This document shows, piece after piece, positions 44,901-52,920 of a stretch of DNA of 64,000 nt. The stretch's first letter is position 1, and every line of letters starts with the position of its first letter. The translations under genes and the position numbers were made by a program. Origin of the DNA: Pedobacter ginsenosidimutans (GTDB lineage Bacteria; Bacteroidota; Bacteroidia; Sphingobacteriales; Sphingobacteriaceae); NCBI RefSeq assembly GCF_001442625.1, contig NZ_LMZQ01000004.1, positions 248,001-312,000 on the forward strand. Reading direction: 5' to 3'. The notes under the pieces were generated by a model. That model made no database searches, had not been told where the DNA came from, and worked only from the letters and a program-made list of their open reading frames with translations.

Positions 44901-46144
44901 TGGAAGAAAGAAAGGACGGCGTTGGAATTTGTCTGTCTTATAGCACCGCCCTGATAAGCATTTAACTGCGAGATCAGGTTGTTTGACTGTTGCGGGAAAC
45001 CCGTAGCGGTAGTTCCTGCCGGCAAACCAGAAGTTCCTCCGGTAATTAAATTATTGTTAAAAGGAACATTTTCACCCAAATCCATCAAACCCAATACATC
45101 TCTGGAATCAGTGGTATTACCTGCCTTATTGGTAATCCATACCTCAATTTTGGTAATCTGGATCGGAGAGGTGATAATAGGTGCGTTAGCGAGGTTTTTA
45201 TTGTAGTTATTCCTAAAATATTGTGATAAAAAATAGTGTTTGTTGGCCTCGTAGCTATCAATATTTACCGTGGTGGTATTTTGTTGCGCCCCATTGGTAA
45301 TTTTAATTTCCCGTGATTGAGATTTTTGTTGAGTGTAAACACTTGTTACGTTTAAACGCCCGAATTTTAATTGTGTTTTAATGCCAAAGAGTGCCTGGGT
45401 TCCGGTAATTAAAGAGGTATTTAAAGGCAAGCTTACATTACCCGCTTCAATTTTTTGGATAATATCATCAGGCCCGCCTGTATAATCGAGCTTAATCTGA
45501 TTTTCAAAATCAAATTGGGCCTCGGTATTGTAATTGCTTTTGATTTTTAGTTTGGTTCCGATATTACCAACCAGATCCATCTGGATTCTTTGGTTAAAAT
45601 CGAAATTGGTCTGTACCCTTTGTCTTTCGTTAAAAAGTGGGTTTTCATTCTTATTTACCCGGCCTAAAAAGGTGAGTTCTGCCTCTCCACGGGGTTGAAT
45701 ATCAATGGTTGTTCCACCAAATAATTTTTCGAAAGCTTTGCTGTTTACCTGGATCTGCGGAATAATGCCTGTGCTTCTGTAATCACTTACCTCTGCATTT
45801 GAAATGCTACGCCAGTTACCGCGTTTTATCTCACTGTTAACCAATCGCTGGTATTCATCAATGGTTAAGTATTGTGTGTTTAAAACAAATTTTTCGCCAA
45901 TTAATTCCTTTACCACATAACGTTTATTCTTGGCATCGTATTCTACAACACGTTTTAAATTGCTAGGTGCCGGATAAAACGGATTAACGGCCGGACTAAG
46001 TCCTAAATGCTCTTTCTCGCGTAAACTAAAATTATTTTTTGGGGTAATAGTATCCGCTTTGCTTGGAACAACTTGAGAGAAGGCGTTTTGAGAAGCAATT
46101 AAGAAAAGAGGGATGAGAAACAGAAATGTAGATATTCTCTTCAA
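38945..46144 (-). CDS. sprA: SprA, type IX secretion outer-membrane translocon
   Basis: 2399 residues, the usual giant size. The signal peptide is FLFLIPLFLIASQNAFSQ. N-terminal PFYPAPSNLKRVVEYDAKNK and IQPRGEAELTFLGRVNKNEN, middle DYQGGRVSIINQALLVSGQP, KNGVSYLDDFEASRSVIDLK and FIEFWVMDPFIYKP, and C-terminal TASFELNRSRLLGLSLSNSQ are SprA-type segments. SprA forms the 36-strand barrel through which T9SS cargo crosses the outer membrane and is needed for gliding where gliding exists. It is cotranscribed with ruvA (11-nt gap) and maeB. Other T9SS core genes are not in the window. Confidence 0.95.
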   Translation of the reverse strand: MKRISTFLFLIPLFLIASQNAFSQVVPSKADTITPKNNFSLREKEHLGLSPAVNPFYPAPSNLKRVVEYDAKNKRYVVKELIGEKFVLNTQYLTIDEYQRLVNSEIKRGNWRSISNAEVSDYRSTGIIPQIQVNSKAFEKLFGGTTIDIQPRGEAELTFLGRVNKNENPLFNERQRVQTNFDFNQRIQMDLVGNIGTKLKIKSNYNTEAQFDFENQIKLDYTGGPDDIIQKIEAGNVSLPLNTSLITGTQALFGIKTQLKFGRLNVTSVYTQQKSQSREIKITNGAQQNTTTVNIDSYEANKHYFLSQYFRNNYNKNLANAPIITSPIQITKIEVWITNKAGNTTDSRDVLGLMDLGENVPFNNNLITGGTSGLPAGTTATGFPQQSNNLISQLNAYQGGAIRQTNSNAVLSFFQTTPANSSNTDNFAKLVYARKLTEREFTFQPQLGYLSLNNPLNADEVLAVAYRYTYNGVEYQVGEFSTDVSFDAANPKVLYAKLLKNETTKIQLPTWDLMMKNIYSIGGYQISSQNFKLDIYRIDNETGVDNPVMTEGQNTANKQWIALTEFDRLNQQNERRPDGVFDFVAANNAFGSYSTASNANQASMFGVGSNGQTSLVTNTNSGYITIDPANGRIIFPVIEPFGKDLASKFLPSEQALINKYTFTALYDSTQTIAKQLFQNQNRYTIKVNYQSDISSEFSLNAINVPEGSVKVFAGTMPLTEGIDFTVDYQGGRVSIINQALLVSGQPIRITTENSETFGLQQRSLFGTRLDYRVNNKLNLGGTIMNLTEKPLTQKVNIGEEPISNTIWGADINYSSPSRFLTKLVDKLPFISTKAPSSVTFYGEFAQLIPGHPRALNFAGSKNGVSYLDDFEASRSVIDLKSAIAWQLSGTPQLFSEFDKSNDLSYGYNRARIAFYNIDPTFYNSAASTTPANIRGNRGELSNHYVREVIEQEVFPFKETATGQALNITTFDVAYYPTVRGPYNFRTTDFRPDGTLLQPKNNWGGFQRKIETNDFEALNVGFIEFWVMDPFIYKPNSTGGDMYFNLGNISEDILKDGRKSLENGLPATNDPSKYEETAWGRVPKLQPVVQAFDNNASSRRAQDVGLDGLSDADEKVKFAAAITQIKSQLNATASAALDADPSSDNYTYFRGPALDQINAGILKRYEKYNGTEGNSKTSQQSQEELGLENSASTSLPDGEDINRDNNMTQSDEYFQYKVSIRPGDLNVGQNFITDKVTSQVKLANGNTQAVSWYQFRIPIGQYQEKVGGIQDFKSIRFFRMFMTNFADTAVMRFAKLQLIRGEWREYNASNQAAQVIVDPSLPALTPDNSTIEVSTVNIEENGKRSPIPYVTPPGILRERDYSNYRGDTRLNEQSLSVIVKSLRDGYGRAAFKTAYSDFRSYKHLEMFIHAEAVNNQILNDNDVAAFLRIGTDNQDNYYEYVIPLKVTNPGTSDPDAIWPEANRMDIDLTLFQNAKLARNVAKQANGQPWPTNVPFTYTDGTRTIIVKGQPDMSKVRVYMVGIKNPLRAASDQRNDDGLDKNALVWFNELRLTEFDEKGGWAATGRLNLKLADFADVNISGSKSTIGFGSIDSKVSERNRADNVLLDVSSAMELGKFLPQKSGVKIPMFVSYSKQVSTPQYNPRTPDIELKNALNQSTKEQKDSILNFAQDYTVRRGINFTNVRKERTNNSKPVRLWDIENFAASYAYTQYNHRDFINQSSIQNTYRASLQYSYSREAKTIAPFEKIIKSNMLALLKDFNFSIFPSAINFRIDVDRLYSENTLRNNDPNNTIGVYQSGYGTTFNKNFTMSRIYGIAWNLTRSLQLDFNATNYSIIDEPDGRLDGLKRDTVWQNLKRLGRTTDYNHNLNVTYNLPIDKIPGLNWITVKTRYGTNFNWQTEPLSTLRDPNINLGNTVQNSRTVQVNPTLNLTTLYNKFGFIRKAGNDQEASGAKTFFINLLTSVKNVNASFVQTKGIFLPGYLPTTKYFGIDNATGAPGLGFAFGSQRDIRDMALNNGWLTTDTLQNQLYVNTLREDFQLTGQVEPFKDLRITLKANKAQTRNFSTNFRYVASVSSFENLSAITTGDYSVSYIALGTAFKENNSTVISGLFNQFMANRIIISRRLGAQNPNSGGVNGSYADGYGKESQDVIISAFMAAYSGKDAGKTKMNAFPKIPLPNWSLTYSGLTRIPFIADKFSSVDIRHGYRSAYNINGFNSLLRYQETNGAVSSRDVNNNFLPEYQFAQVTISEYFSPLVGVDTRFKNNLTASFELNRSRLLGLSLSNSQLAQLSENNMVLGLGYRTNKFRFPFGWFKSLKMDNNMDFKLDVAIRDNKTVIYRADVTEAEVSSGAKNITLRPSVDYVLNQKFNIKLFYDSNITKPYTSQTFNTSFSNFGFSLRFTLN

Positions 46145-46155
46145 AGGCAGTAGAT

Positions 46156-46740
46156 CTATAAAGTTTTTAAAGCTTGTTTAATTAGTTGCTCTACCGAAAG
46201 TGTTCCCTCTGTCACTTTTAAAATCTGGTCAATAGTTTTTTCGGCGGTTTGTTTGGCGAATCCGAGCATTACTAATGCTGATAACGCTTCATCTTTAACA
46301 GTATTGTGTTGAGGCATAGAAATTAATGAATCTGCCCCTTCTTTTTTTAGTTTGTCCTGTAACTCTAAAACCAGGCGTTGTGCAGTTTTAGCGCCTAAGC
46401 CCTTAATTCTTTGAATTAGAGGCAAATCTGCTTTAACAATTGCGGTCTGGATTTCAACCGGTGTGATGGATGATAAAATCATTCTACCAGTATTTGGTCC
46501 GATTCCCGATACCGATATTAAGTGTAAAAATAAACGGCGTTCGCCTTCATCGGCGAAGCCGTATAATGTATGTGCATCTTCTTTTACATGCAGCCAGGTG
46601 TATAGTTTACACCTTTCTGCATCAGCTAAAGCGCTGTATGTATTTAAAGAAATGTTTATATGATAGCCTATACCTCCGGCTTCAACCACAACATATGCCG
46701 GGTTTTTGAATGTCAATTTACCATCAATATAGGCGTACAT
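46156..46740 (-). CDS. ruvA: Holliday junction branch migration protein RuvA
   Basis: 194 residues. N-terminal OB fold (MYAYIDGKLTFKNPAYVVVE), helix-hairpin-helix pair (FLHLISVSGIGPNTGRMILS and IQRIKGLGAKTAQRLVLELQ) and a C-terminal UBA-like domain III (DEALSALVMLGFAKQTAEKT). It binds Holliday junctions and loads RuvB. Located 6 nt after maeB and 11 nt before sprA. Confidence 0.95.
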   Translation of the reverse strand: MYAYIDGKLTFKNPAYVVVEAGGIGYHINISLNTYSALADAERCKLYTWLHVKEDAHTLYGFADEGERRLFLHLISVSGIGPNTGRMILSSITPVEIQTAIVKADLPLIQRIKGLGAKTAQRLVLELQDKLKKEGADSLISMPQHNTVKDEALSALVMLGFAKQTAEKTIDQILKVTEGTLSVEQLIKQALKTL

Positions 46741-46746
46741 GTAATT

Positions 46747-49062
46747 CTACTTTTTAGTTGTTTTTCCAAATATACCTTTTCGTTTCGATGTTGCAATTTC
46801 TTCTTTTGCTTGCACATCTACAACAGCAATGGTAACCATATTGACGATTTCGCGTACAGAACTACCTAATTGAACAATATGAACAGGTTTATTCAGTCCT
46901 AACAAGATCGGACCAACCGCTTCGGCGCCGCCTAACTCTTGTAACAATTTGTATGCAATGTTTCCAGACTCCAGATTTGGGAACACTAAAGTGTTCGCCG
47001 GAGCATCGGCCAGGGTACTAAATGGAAAATTATCTTTCAGCAGTTCGTTGTTGATGGCAAAGTTTCCTTGCATCTCTCCATCCACAATTACCTCCGGGTG
47101 ATTTTTATGCAGGAGGTTAACCGTTTCTCTTACTTTATTTGGTGTTATCCCATCATTTGAACCAAAGTTCGAATACGATAATAAAGCAATACGGGGCTTA
47201 ATATTAAACTGCTTAACAGATTTATCAAGCAATAAAGTAATATCTACCAGCTCTTCTGCAGTTGGATCTACATTTACAGTGGTATCGCCGAAGAAAACAG
47301 GCCCTTTTTTGGTCATCATCATGTACATACCAGCAACTCGTTTTACACTCGGATCAACACCGATTACGTGTAAAGCAGGCTTAATGGTAGATCCATAATT
47401 TTTGGTCAGACCCGAAATCATCGCATCCGCTTCGCCAAACTCAACCATCGATGCACCATAGTAGTTACGGTCTCTCAATAATTTGGTGGCATCAGTTAAA
47501 GAAACCCCTTTACGCTGACGTTTTTGATACAGCGCCTCGGCATATTGTTTGGTTTTATCAGGGTTTTGCATCTGATCGATGATCTCAACACCTTCTAATT
47601 CTAAACCGTGCTCATCAATAATCGCCTGTATTTTATCTTTATTTCCTAAAAGGATCGGAATAGCGATATTCTCGTCGTTAACGATCTGTGCGGCCTTTAA
47701 AATCTTGTAATTATCGGCTTCAGCAAATACAACTCTTTTTGGATCTGTTTTAGCTTTGGTAGTGATGGCACGCATAATGGCATCATCCAAACCTAAGCGT
47801 TTTCTCAGTTCTTCACTATAGGCATCCCAATCGGTAATAATTTTACGGGCTACTCCACTTTCAATTGCTGCTTTAGCAACCGCGATAGAAACCTCGGTAA
47901 TTAACCTGAAATCTACAGGTTTTGGGATAATATATTCTTTACCAAATTTAAGGTTACGGGCATTGTAAGCTAAGTTTACAGCCTCTGGAACTGATTTTTT
48001 GGCTAATTCTGCAATGGCTTTAACGGCAGCGATTTTCATCGGCTCGTTAATACCTGTTGCACGAACATCAAGCGCACCACGGAAAATATAAGGAAAACCT
48101 AAAACGTTGTTTACCTGGTTCGGATAATCAGAACGGCCCGTAGCCATAATAATATCTTTACGGGTTTTAATCGCCAGTTCGTAGGCAATCTCCGGATTAG
48201 GGTTGGCCATCGCAAAAACGATAGGGTTTTTGGCCATCGAAGTCAACATTTCTGCTGTAACACAATCTGCTGATGAAAGGCCGATAAATACATCTGAATC
48301 TTTCATGGCTTCTGCCAAAGTGTTGATTTTTCTATCGGTAGCAAATTCAGCTTTAATATCATCAAGTACTTCACGGTCTTTACGGATCACGCCAGAACGG
48401 TCGCACATAACGATGTTCTCTTTTTTAGCGCCCAAAGAAACATAAAGCTTGGTACAAGAAATTGCAGCGGCACCAGCACCATTAACTACAATTTTGATCT
48501 TATCCATTTTTTTCTTGAAGATTTCGCAAGCGTTCAACAATGCCGCAGCTGAAATAATCGCCGTACCATGTTGATCATCATGCATTACCGGGATGTTCAT
48601 TTCTTCCTTTAAGCGACGCTCAATTTCGAAACATTCTGGGGCTTTAATATCTTCTAAGTTAACACCACCAAATGTTGGCTCTAAAGCCTTTACTATTTTA
48701 ACAAAATCATCAACATTTTTGGTGTCTAACTCTAAATCGAATACATCAATATCAGCAAATATCTTGAAAAGTAAACCTTTTCCTTCCATTACTGGTTTTC
48801 CGGCTTCCGGGCCAATATCGCCTAAACCTAAAACGGCTGTACCGTTACTGATTACCGCAACCAGGTTACCCTTTGCGGTATACTTATAAACATCTTCCTT
48901 ATTTTCTGCAATCTTCAAACACGGCTCTGCAACGCCAGGGGAATACGCTAAAGTTAAATCTCTTTGCGATGTTGTAGGTTTTGTGGGTACTACTTGTATC
49001 TTTCCTGGACGGCCTTGCGAGTGGTAATCAAGCGCATCTTGCTTTCTAGTGGTCTTACTCAT
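46747..49062 (-). CDS. maeB: NADP-dependent malic enzyme with phosphotransacetylase-like domain
   Basis: 771 residues from the ATG at 49062; the open frame extends to 49089, but that part lies beside the promoter and [20 protein letters not shown] is the usual start. The malic domain ([40 protein letters not shown]) and NAD(P) domain ([20 protein letters not shown]) come first. From about 430 there is a phosphate acetyltransferase-like domain ([20 protein letters not shown]), characteristic of MaeB. It decarboxylates malate to pyruvate with NADPH production. First gene of the maeB-ruvA-sprA operon. Confidence 0.95.
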   Translation of the reverse strand: MSKTTRKQDALDYHSQGRPGKIQVVPTKPTTSQRDLTLAYSPGVAEPCLKIAENKEDVYKYTAKGNLVAVISNGTAVLGLGDIGPEAGKPVMEGKGLLFKIFADIDVFDLELDTKNVDDFVKIVKALEPTFGGVNLEDIKAPECFEIERRLKEEMNIPVMHDDQHGTAIISAAALLNACEIFKKKMDKIKIVVNGAGAAAISCTKLYVSLGAKKENIVMCDRSGVIRKDREVLDDIKAEFATDRKINTLAEAMKDSDVFIGLSSADCVTAEMLTSMAKNPIVFAMANPNPEIAYELAIKTRKDIIMATGRSDYPNQVNNVLGFPYIFRGALDVRATGINEPMKIAAVKAIAELAKKSVPEAVNLAYNARNLKFGKEYIIPKPVDFRLITEVSIAVAKAAIESGVARKIITDWDAYSEELRKRLGLDDAIMRAITTKAKTDPKRVVFAEADNYKILKAAQIVNDENIAIPILLGNKDKIQAIIDEHGLELEGVEIIDQMQNPDKTKQYAEALYQKRQRKGVSLTDATKLLRDRNYYGASMVEFGEADAMISGLTKNYGSTIKPALHVIGVDPSVKRVAGMYMMMTKKGPVFFGDTTVNVDPTAEELVDITLLLDKSVKQFNIKPRIALLSYSNFGSNDGITPNKVRETVNLLHKNHPEVIVDGEMQGNFAINNELLKDNFPFSTLADAPANTLVFPNLESGNIAYKLLQELGGAEAVGPILLGLNKPVHIVQLGSSVREIVNMVTIAVVDVQAKEEIATSKRKGIFGKTTKK

Positions 49063-49086
49063 TACGTAACTTATTAGTGACGGGGG

Positions 49087-49094
49087 CAAAGGTA
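49087..49094 (-). promoter_or_regulatory. -7 promoter element of the maeB-ruvA-sprA operon
   Basis: TACCTTTG on the minus strand, exact TAnnTTTG, 24 nt before the maeB ATG; -33 element weak. Confidence 0.55.
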
Positions 49095-49250
49095 CAATTC
49101 TTTTTATGAGGCATAAAATAAAAAGCCCTTCAAAAAAGTTAAATAAGACTTTACATTATGCTGCCGTTACACTAATTGGGTTAAACCAAGCATTGCTGAT
49201 AGAATTTCAAATATTCATCAAGAAATGAATACCATTGTCGGGTTACCTTG

Positions 49251-50654
49251 TTATCCTTTACTGATTTTCAAAATCATCCCTACTTGCAGACCTGCTTTTG
49301 ATAAACGGTTATCCCTTCTGATGCTCTGAACGGTTGCACCGTCAAATTTCTCTGCAATTTCAGACAGGGTATCTCCGTTTTTAACCTTGTAGCTTAAAAA
49401 CGATGATGGTGCTTTTAATGGCATCCGGTTTTTGGCATAAATCTTTAGTCTTTGCCCTGGCACCAGCGTTTTGCTTTTTAAACCGTTCCAAACCCTTAAA
49501 TCCTGCACCTCTACACCATATTTATCTGCAACAGTTGTTAAGCTCTGTCCTGAGGTAACTTTATGATAAACCACGGAGGATGTAGTTATACTTTTAGTTT
49601 TTTTCTTTCTTAAATCTCTTGCATCGTCGGTACTGGCGGCTATCACTTTCATGTTCACATCCACTTCCTGATTGTTTAGCACATCATAAATACCTGCATA
49701 GTCGATATCCCTTAACTTGGGCATCACAATGCGTTTCGGCTCATCATCGGTACCATTTACAATCTTTTTCTTGTACGATGGATTTAAGGCCATAATCGCC
49801 GCTTCATCAATATTTAACACTTTTGCAAGCGTAGCTAGCGATACGAAACGGGTAGTTTGAACCGTATCGGTTTTTAAGAACATGCTCGAGGCCTGCGCGG
49901 TAATCTGATGTTTGCCAGAATAATTCATTACATAAACTGCGGCAATAAATGCCGGTACATAATTTCTGGTCTCTTTAGGTAAAAACTGTCTGATTACCCA
50001 AAAATCCCTTGATCCAGCTTTATCAATAGCCCGGTTAACATTCCCTTTTCCGCAGTTATAAGCGGCAATGGCCAACAGCCAATCGCCAAGCTCTTCAAAA
50101 GCATCTCTAAAATAGGCTGCCGCAGCATAACTGGCCTGGATAGGATCTTTGCGTTCATCCACAAAGTTATCCATCTTTAGGCCATAGGCCTTACCGGTGC
50201 CGAACATAAACTGCCAGATACCCGTTGCCCCTACTCTGGAAATGGCATGCGGATTCATCTGTGATTCGACGATCGTTAAATATTTTATTTCCTGCGGAAT
50301 ATTATAATCTTTTAAGGCTTTGTCAAAAATTGGGAAGTAATAGCTCGATAAGCCGATCATTTTCCCGAACATATCTTTACGCTTGGCATAAATATCGATA
50401 TACTGCTGAACGTACTCGTTGTAAGGAAGAGGTACTGTTTTTGCGATAGAATCGAGCCTGAGTTTATAGATAAAGTTCTGGCCCATGGTTAATGGGTTTT
50501 CTGAAACAACCGGCACAGCTACGGTATCGGTATTGATAAAAATGTTGTTGTGAATCTTCGGAAGACTATCCAGTTTGAGCGTTTGTTGCGCGGAAGAGGA
50601 AGAAATGTATCCTAAACAAGCACAAATTGAAGCAAAAAGTAATTTTTTAATCAT
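49251..50654 (-). CDS. membrane-associated lytic transglycosylase with LysM domains (MltD-like)
   Basis: 467 residues. Signal peptide (LFASICACLGYISSSSAQ). The SLT domain spans about 110-260: YLTIVESQMNPHAISRVGAT (catalytic Glu130), GIWQFMFGTGKAYGLK and LLAIAAYNCGKGNVNRAI. Two LysM repeats follow: HKVTSGQSLTTVADKYGVEV (about 362-405) and YKVKNGDTLSEIAEKFDGAT (about 424-465). It cleaves peptidoglycan to 1,6-anhydro products in the periplasm. It follows gatA after a 211-nt gap containing a repeat. Confidence 0.93.
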   Translation of the reverse strand: MIKKLLFASICACLGYISSSSAQQTLKLDSLPKIHNNIFINTDTVAVPVVSENPLTMGQNFIYKLRLDSIAKTVPLPYNEYVQQYIDIYAKRKDMFGKMIGLSSYYFPIFDKALKDYNIPQEIKYLTIVESQMNPHAISRVGATGIWQFMFGTGKAYGLKMDNFVDERKDPIQASYAAAAYFRDAFEELGDWLLAIAAYNCGKGNVNRAIDKAGSRDFWVIRQFLPKETRNYVPAFIAAVYVMNYSGKHQITAQASSMFLKTDTVQTTRFVSLATLAKVLNIDEAAIMALNPSYKKKIVNGTDDEPKRIVMPKLRDIDYAGIYDVLNNQEVDVNMKVIAASTDDARDLRKKKTKSITTSSVVYHKVTSGQSLTTVADKYGVEVQDLRVWNGLKSKTLVPGQRLKIYAKNRMPLKAPSSFLSYKVKNGDTLSEIAEKFDGATVQSIRRDNRLSKAGLQVGMILKISKG

Positions 50655-50865
50655 GGGCTATTGGTTCAAATTTTCATTAACCGTGGCATGCGTCCTCACA
50701 AACCTTTATACATATTCCTTTTTCTTTCCATAATTTGGAAAAGAGTAAGAATCTGCGAACCTTCTAGACAACGCCTAGAAAACAGTTAATAAAATGCCAT
50801 TGCTATACTTAACTTATAACGCTTTTTGCATTAAGATTGCTTCGTAACTCGCAATGACGATAAAA
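50655..50865. repeat. spacer with 'gattgcttcg..cgcaatga' repeat
   Basis: The end of the spacer (50836-50866, AGATTGCTTCGTAACTCGCA then ATGACG) is the reverse-oriented form of the repeat at 3683-3718. The rest is plain AT-rich DNA. Confidence 0.5.
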
Positions 50866-52284
50866 CTATGATAAAAATGCCTGAGAAAAAGCCAGAAGCT
50901 TATCTTCCTCAAAATGTTTGGCTGTAAACTGTATACTTAACGGCAATCCTGCTGCATTATTGCCTAGTGGCAAAGCAATAGCCGGATTTCCGCTTAAAGA
51001 AGGCAATACGGTAAAAATATCGGCCATATACATCACAATTGCATCCTGAACATTATCGCCAATTTTAAAAGCTGCTGTTGGTGCCACAGGAGAAAGAATT
51101 AAATCATAATCCTGAAACAAAACATCCATTTTTTCTCTGATCAATCGGCGAACCTGCTGTGCTTTTTGATAGTAAGCGTCGTAATATCCCGCACTTAAAA
51201 CAAAAGTACCTAAAAGGATGCGGCGTTTTACTTCCTCCCCAAAACCTTCGGCACGGGATAATTTATAAAGTTCATTTAACGATTTCGCCTCCAGGTTACG
51301 ATGTCCGTAATGAACGCCATCATAACGCGAAAGATTTGAAGAGGCTTCGGCCGTTGTTAAGATATAATAGGCCGGGACCAGATAATCCAACAGGTCAAAA
51401 GAAACATACTCAACAGTATGTCCATCTGATTTGAGCTGCTCGATTGATTTTAAAATAGCCGATTTGATTTCATGATCGAGAGCTTCACTCTCAATGGTTT
51501 CTTTTAATACCGCTATTTTTTGTCTTTTAGGCTCGTTTAAATGAGACGGGTAATCGGGCACTGCAACAGGAGAAACAGTAGAATCGTAATCATCTGCACC
51601 AGCTAAAACCTGTAATAGCAAGGCCGCATCTTCTACAGAAGAGGTAATTGGCCCAACCTGATCGAAAGAGGAGGCGTATGCAATCACACCGTACCTTGAA
51701 ATACGCCCATAAGTAGGTTTAAGCCCGATCTGGCCACAAAATGCAGCCGGCTGTCTTACCGAACCACCGGTATCGGTACCCAGGGCAGACAAACACATAT
51801 CGGCCTGGACCGCTACAGCTGATCCGCCTGAAGATCCACCCGGAACAAGGTCGGGATTTGCAGCATTTTTAGCAACCCCATAGTATGAAGTTTCATTAGA
51901 GCCGCCCATAGCAAACTCATCACAGTTTAAGCGGCCGATAATAACGGCATCTTCCTGTAACAATCGTTGCACAACTGTAGAAGAATATGGAGATACAAAG
52001 CCCTCAAGCATTTTTGACGATGCAGTAACGATATGGTCTTTATAACAGATATTATCTTTAATACCAATTACCATCCCTGCAAGCTTACCTGCTGTACCTT
52101 CTTCTATCTTTTGCTGTATCGCTTTCGCCTGAACTTCGGCCGACAAAAAAAACACCTCATTAAATGCGTTGAGGTGTTCATTATTTTCAATTTGCTTAAA
52201 ATAATAAGCTAATAAATCGGGTAAAGTTAATTGCTTTTGCGCAATGAGTGTTTGAATCTCCTTAAGAGAGCTGTATTTCTTCAA
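50866..52284 (-). CDS. gatA: Asp-tRNA(Asn)/Glu-tRNA(Gln) amidotransferase subunit A
   Basis: 472 residues. The amidase-signature triad is complete: Lys76 (VIGIKDNICYKD), Ser151 (LVPGGSSGGSAVAVQ) and Ser175 (ALGTDTGGSVRQPAAFCGQ). The GatA-specific LKPTYGRISRYGVIAYASSF and SSFDQVGPI follow. It releases ammonia from glutamine for GatB to amidate mischarged tRNA. gatB and gatC are not adjacent. It is 18 nt downstream of the tatE-like gene. Confidence 0.95.
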   Translation of the reverse strand: MKKYSSLKEIQTLIAQKQLTLPDLLAYYFKQIENNEHLNAFNEVFFLSAEVQAKAIQQKIEEGTAGKLAGMVIGIKDNICYKDHIVTASSKMLEGFVSPYSSTVVQRLLQEDAVIIGRLNCDEFAMGGSNETSYYGVAKNAANPDLVPGGSSGGSAVAVQADMCLSALGTDTGGSVRQPAAFCGQIGLKPTYGRISRYGVIAYASSFDQVGPITSSVEDAALLLQVLAGADDYDSTVSPVAVPDYPSHLNEPKRQKIAVLKETIESEALDHEIKSAILKSIEQLKSDGHTVEYVSFDLLDYLVPAYYILTTAEASSNLSRYDGVHYGHRNLEAKSLNELYKLSRAEGFGEEVKRRILLGTFVLSAGYYDAYYQKAQQVRRLIREKMDVLFQDYDLILSPVAPTAAFKIGDNVQDAIVMYMADIFTVLPSLSGNPAIALPLGNNAAGLPLSIQFTAKHFEEDKLLAFSQAFLS

Positions 52285-52302
52285 AACTAAAAATTATTGC
52301 AA

Positions 52303-52503
52303 TTAAACGGTTTTATCACGGTTAGATGGATCTACCTGTTCTCCATCAACGCCATCTTTACCATCTTTAAATTCTTTAACACCCTTACCTAAACCTCTCA
52401 TTAGTTCAGGAATTTTTTTACCACCAAATAATAACAATACCACTACCGCAATAATGATAATTTCTGGTGTTCCAAGCATTGCTGCTATTGTTGTATTTAA
52501 CAT
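52303..52503 (-). CDS. TatA/E family twin-arginine translocase subunit (66 aa)
   Basis: One transmembrane helix ([20 protein letters not shown]) followed by the hinge-amphipathic helix signature [20 protein letters not shown], the TatA/E hallmark. Cooperates with TatC to export folded proteins; the Tat-exported phosphoesterase in this window is one potential client. 10 nt downstream of a second, longer TatA-type gene. Confidence 0.92.
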   Translation of the reverse strand: MLNTTIAAMLGTPEIIIIAVVVLLLFGGKKIPELMRGLGKGVKEFKDGKDGVDGEQVDPSNRDKTV

Positions 52504-52513
52504 AACTTTTTGT

Positions 52514-52876
52514 TTAAACTTTTTCTTTGTCAGTTATAATTTTTTCGTCAGTAGGCTTTGCCAGATCAATATTTGATGCACTTGCCTCTGCCTTTTCATC
52601 AACAGGCGATTCTTCTGTTGGATGATGGCGCTGACTATGGTTTACCGCTGTTTCTTCTGCTTCTTCTTTATCTAAATCCATTGCATTGATATTCCTATGG
52701 ATTTCACGCTTAACACCATCAGAGGCATCTTTGAATTCTCTGATCCCCTTCCCTAGTCCTCTTGCAAGTTCAGGTAATTTTTTACCTCCGAACAACAATA
52801 GAACCACCACTAAAATGAGTACGATCTCTGATCCACCCATGTTTAAAAACTCTAATAACGTGCCTTGATACATCAC
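52514..52876 (-). CDS. TatA/E family twin-arginine translocase subunit, long form (120 aa)
   Basis: The start is either of two adjacent ATGs (52876 or 52873). The transmembrane helix [20 protein letters not shown] leads to [18 protein letters not shown]. After residue 60 there is an acidic, Ala/Glu/Lys-rich tail of about 60 residues, absent from the neighbouring copy. The two genes are tandem duplicates that diverged in the C-terminus, suggesting TatA- versus TatB-like roles. Confidence 0.9.
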   Translation of the reverse strand: MMYQGTLLEFLNMGGSEIVLILVVVLLLFGGKKLPELARGLGKGIREFKDASDGVKREIHRNINAMDLDKEEAEETAVNHSQRHHPTEESPVDEKAEASASNIDLAKPTDEKIITDKEKV

Positions 52877-52920
52877 TAATATAATTTATACAAATATAGA
52901 CATTTTAACTTGTCTTAAGT

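Noticed and set aside
41316..45206. Several plus-strand frames of 60-115 codons opposite sprA
   Set aside because: They are antisense shadows of a clearly conserved gene and show no family features.
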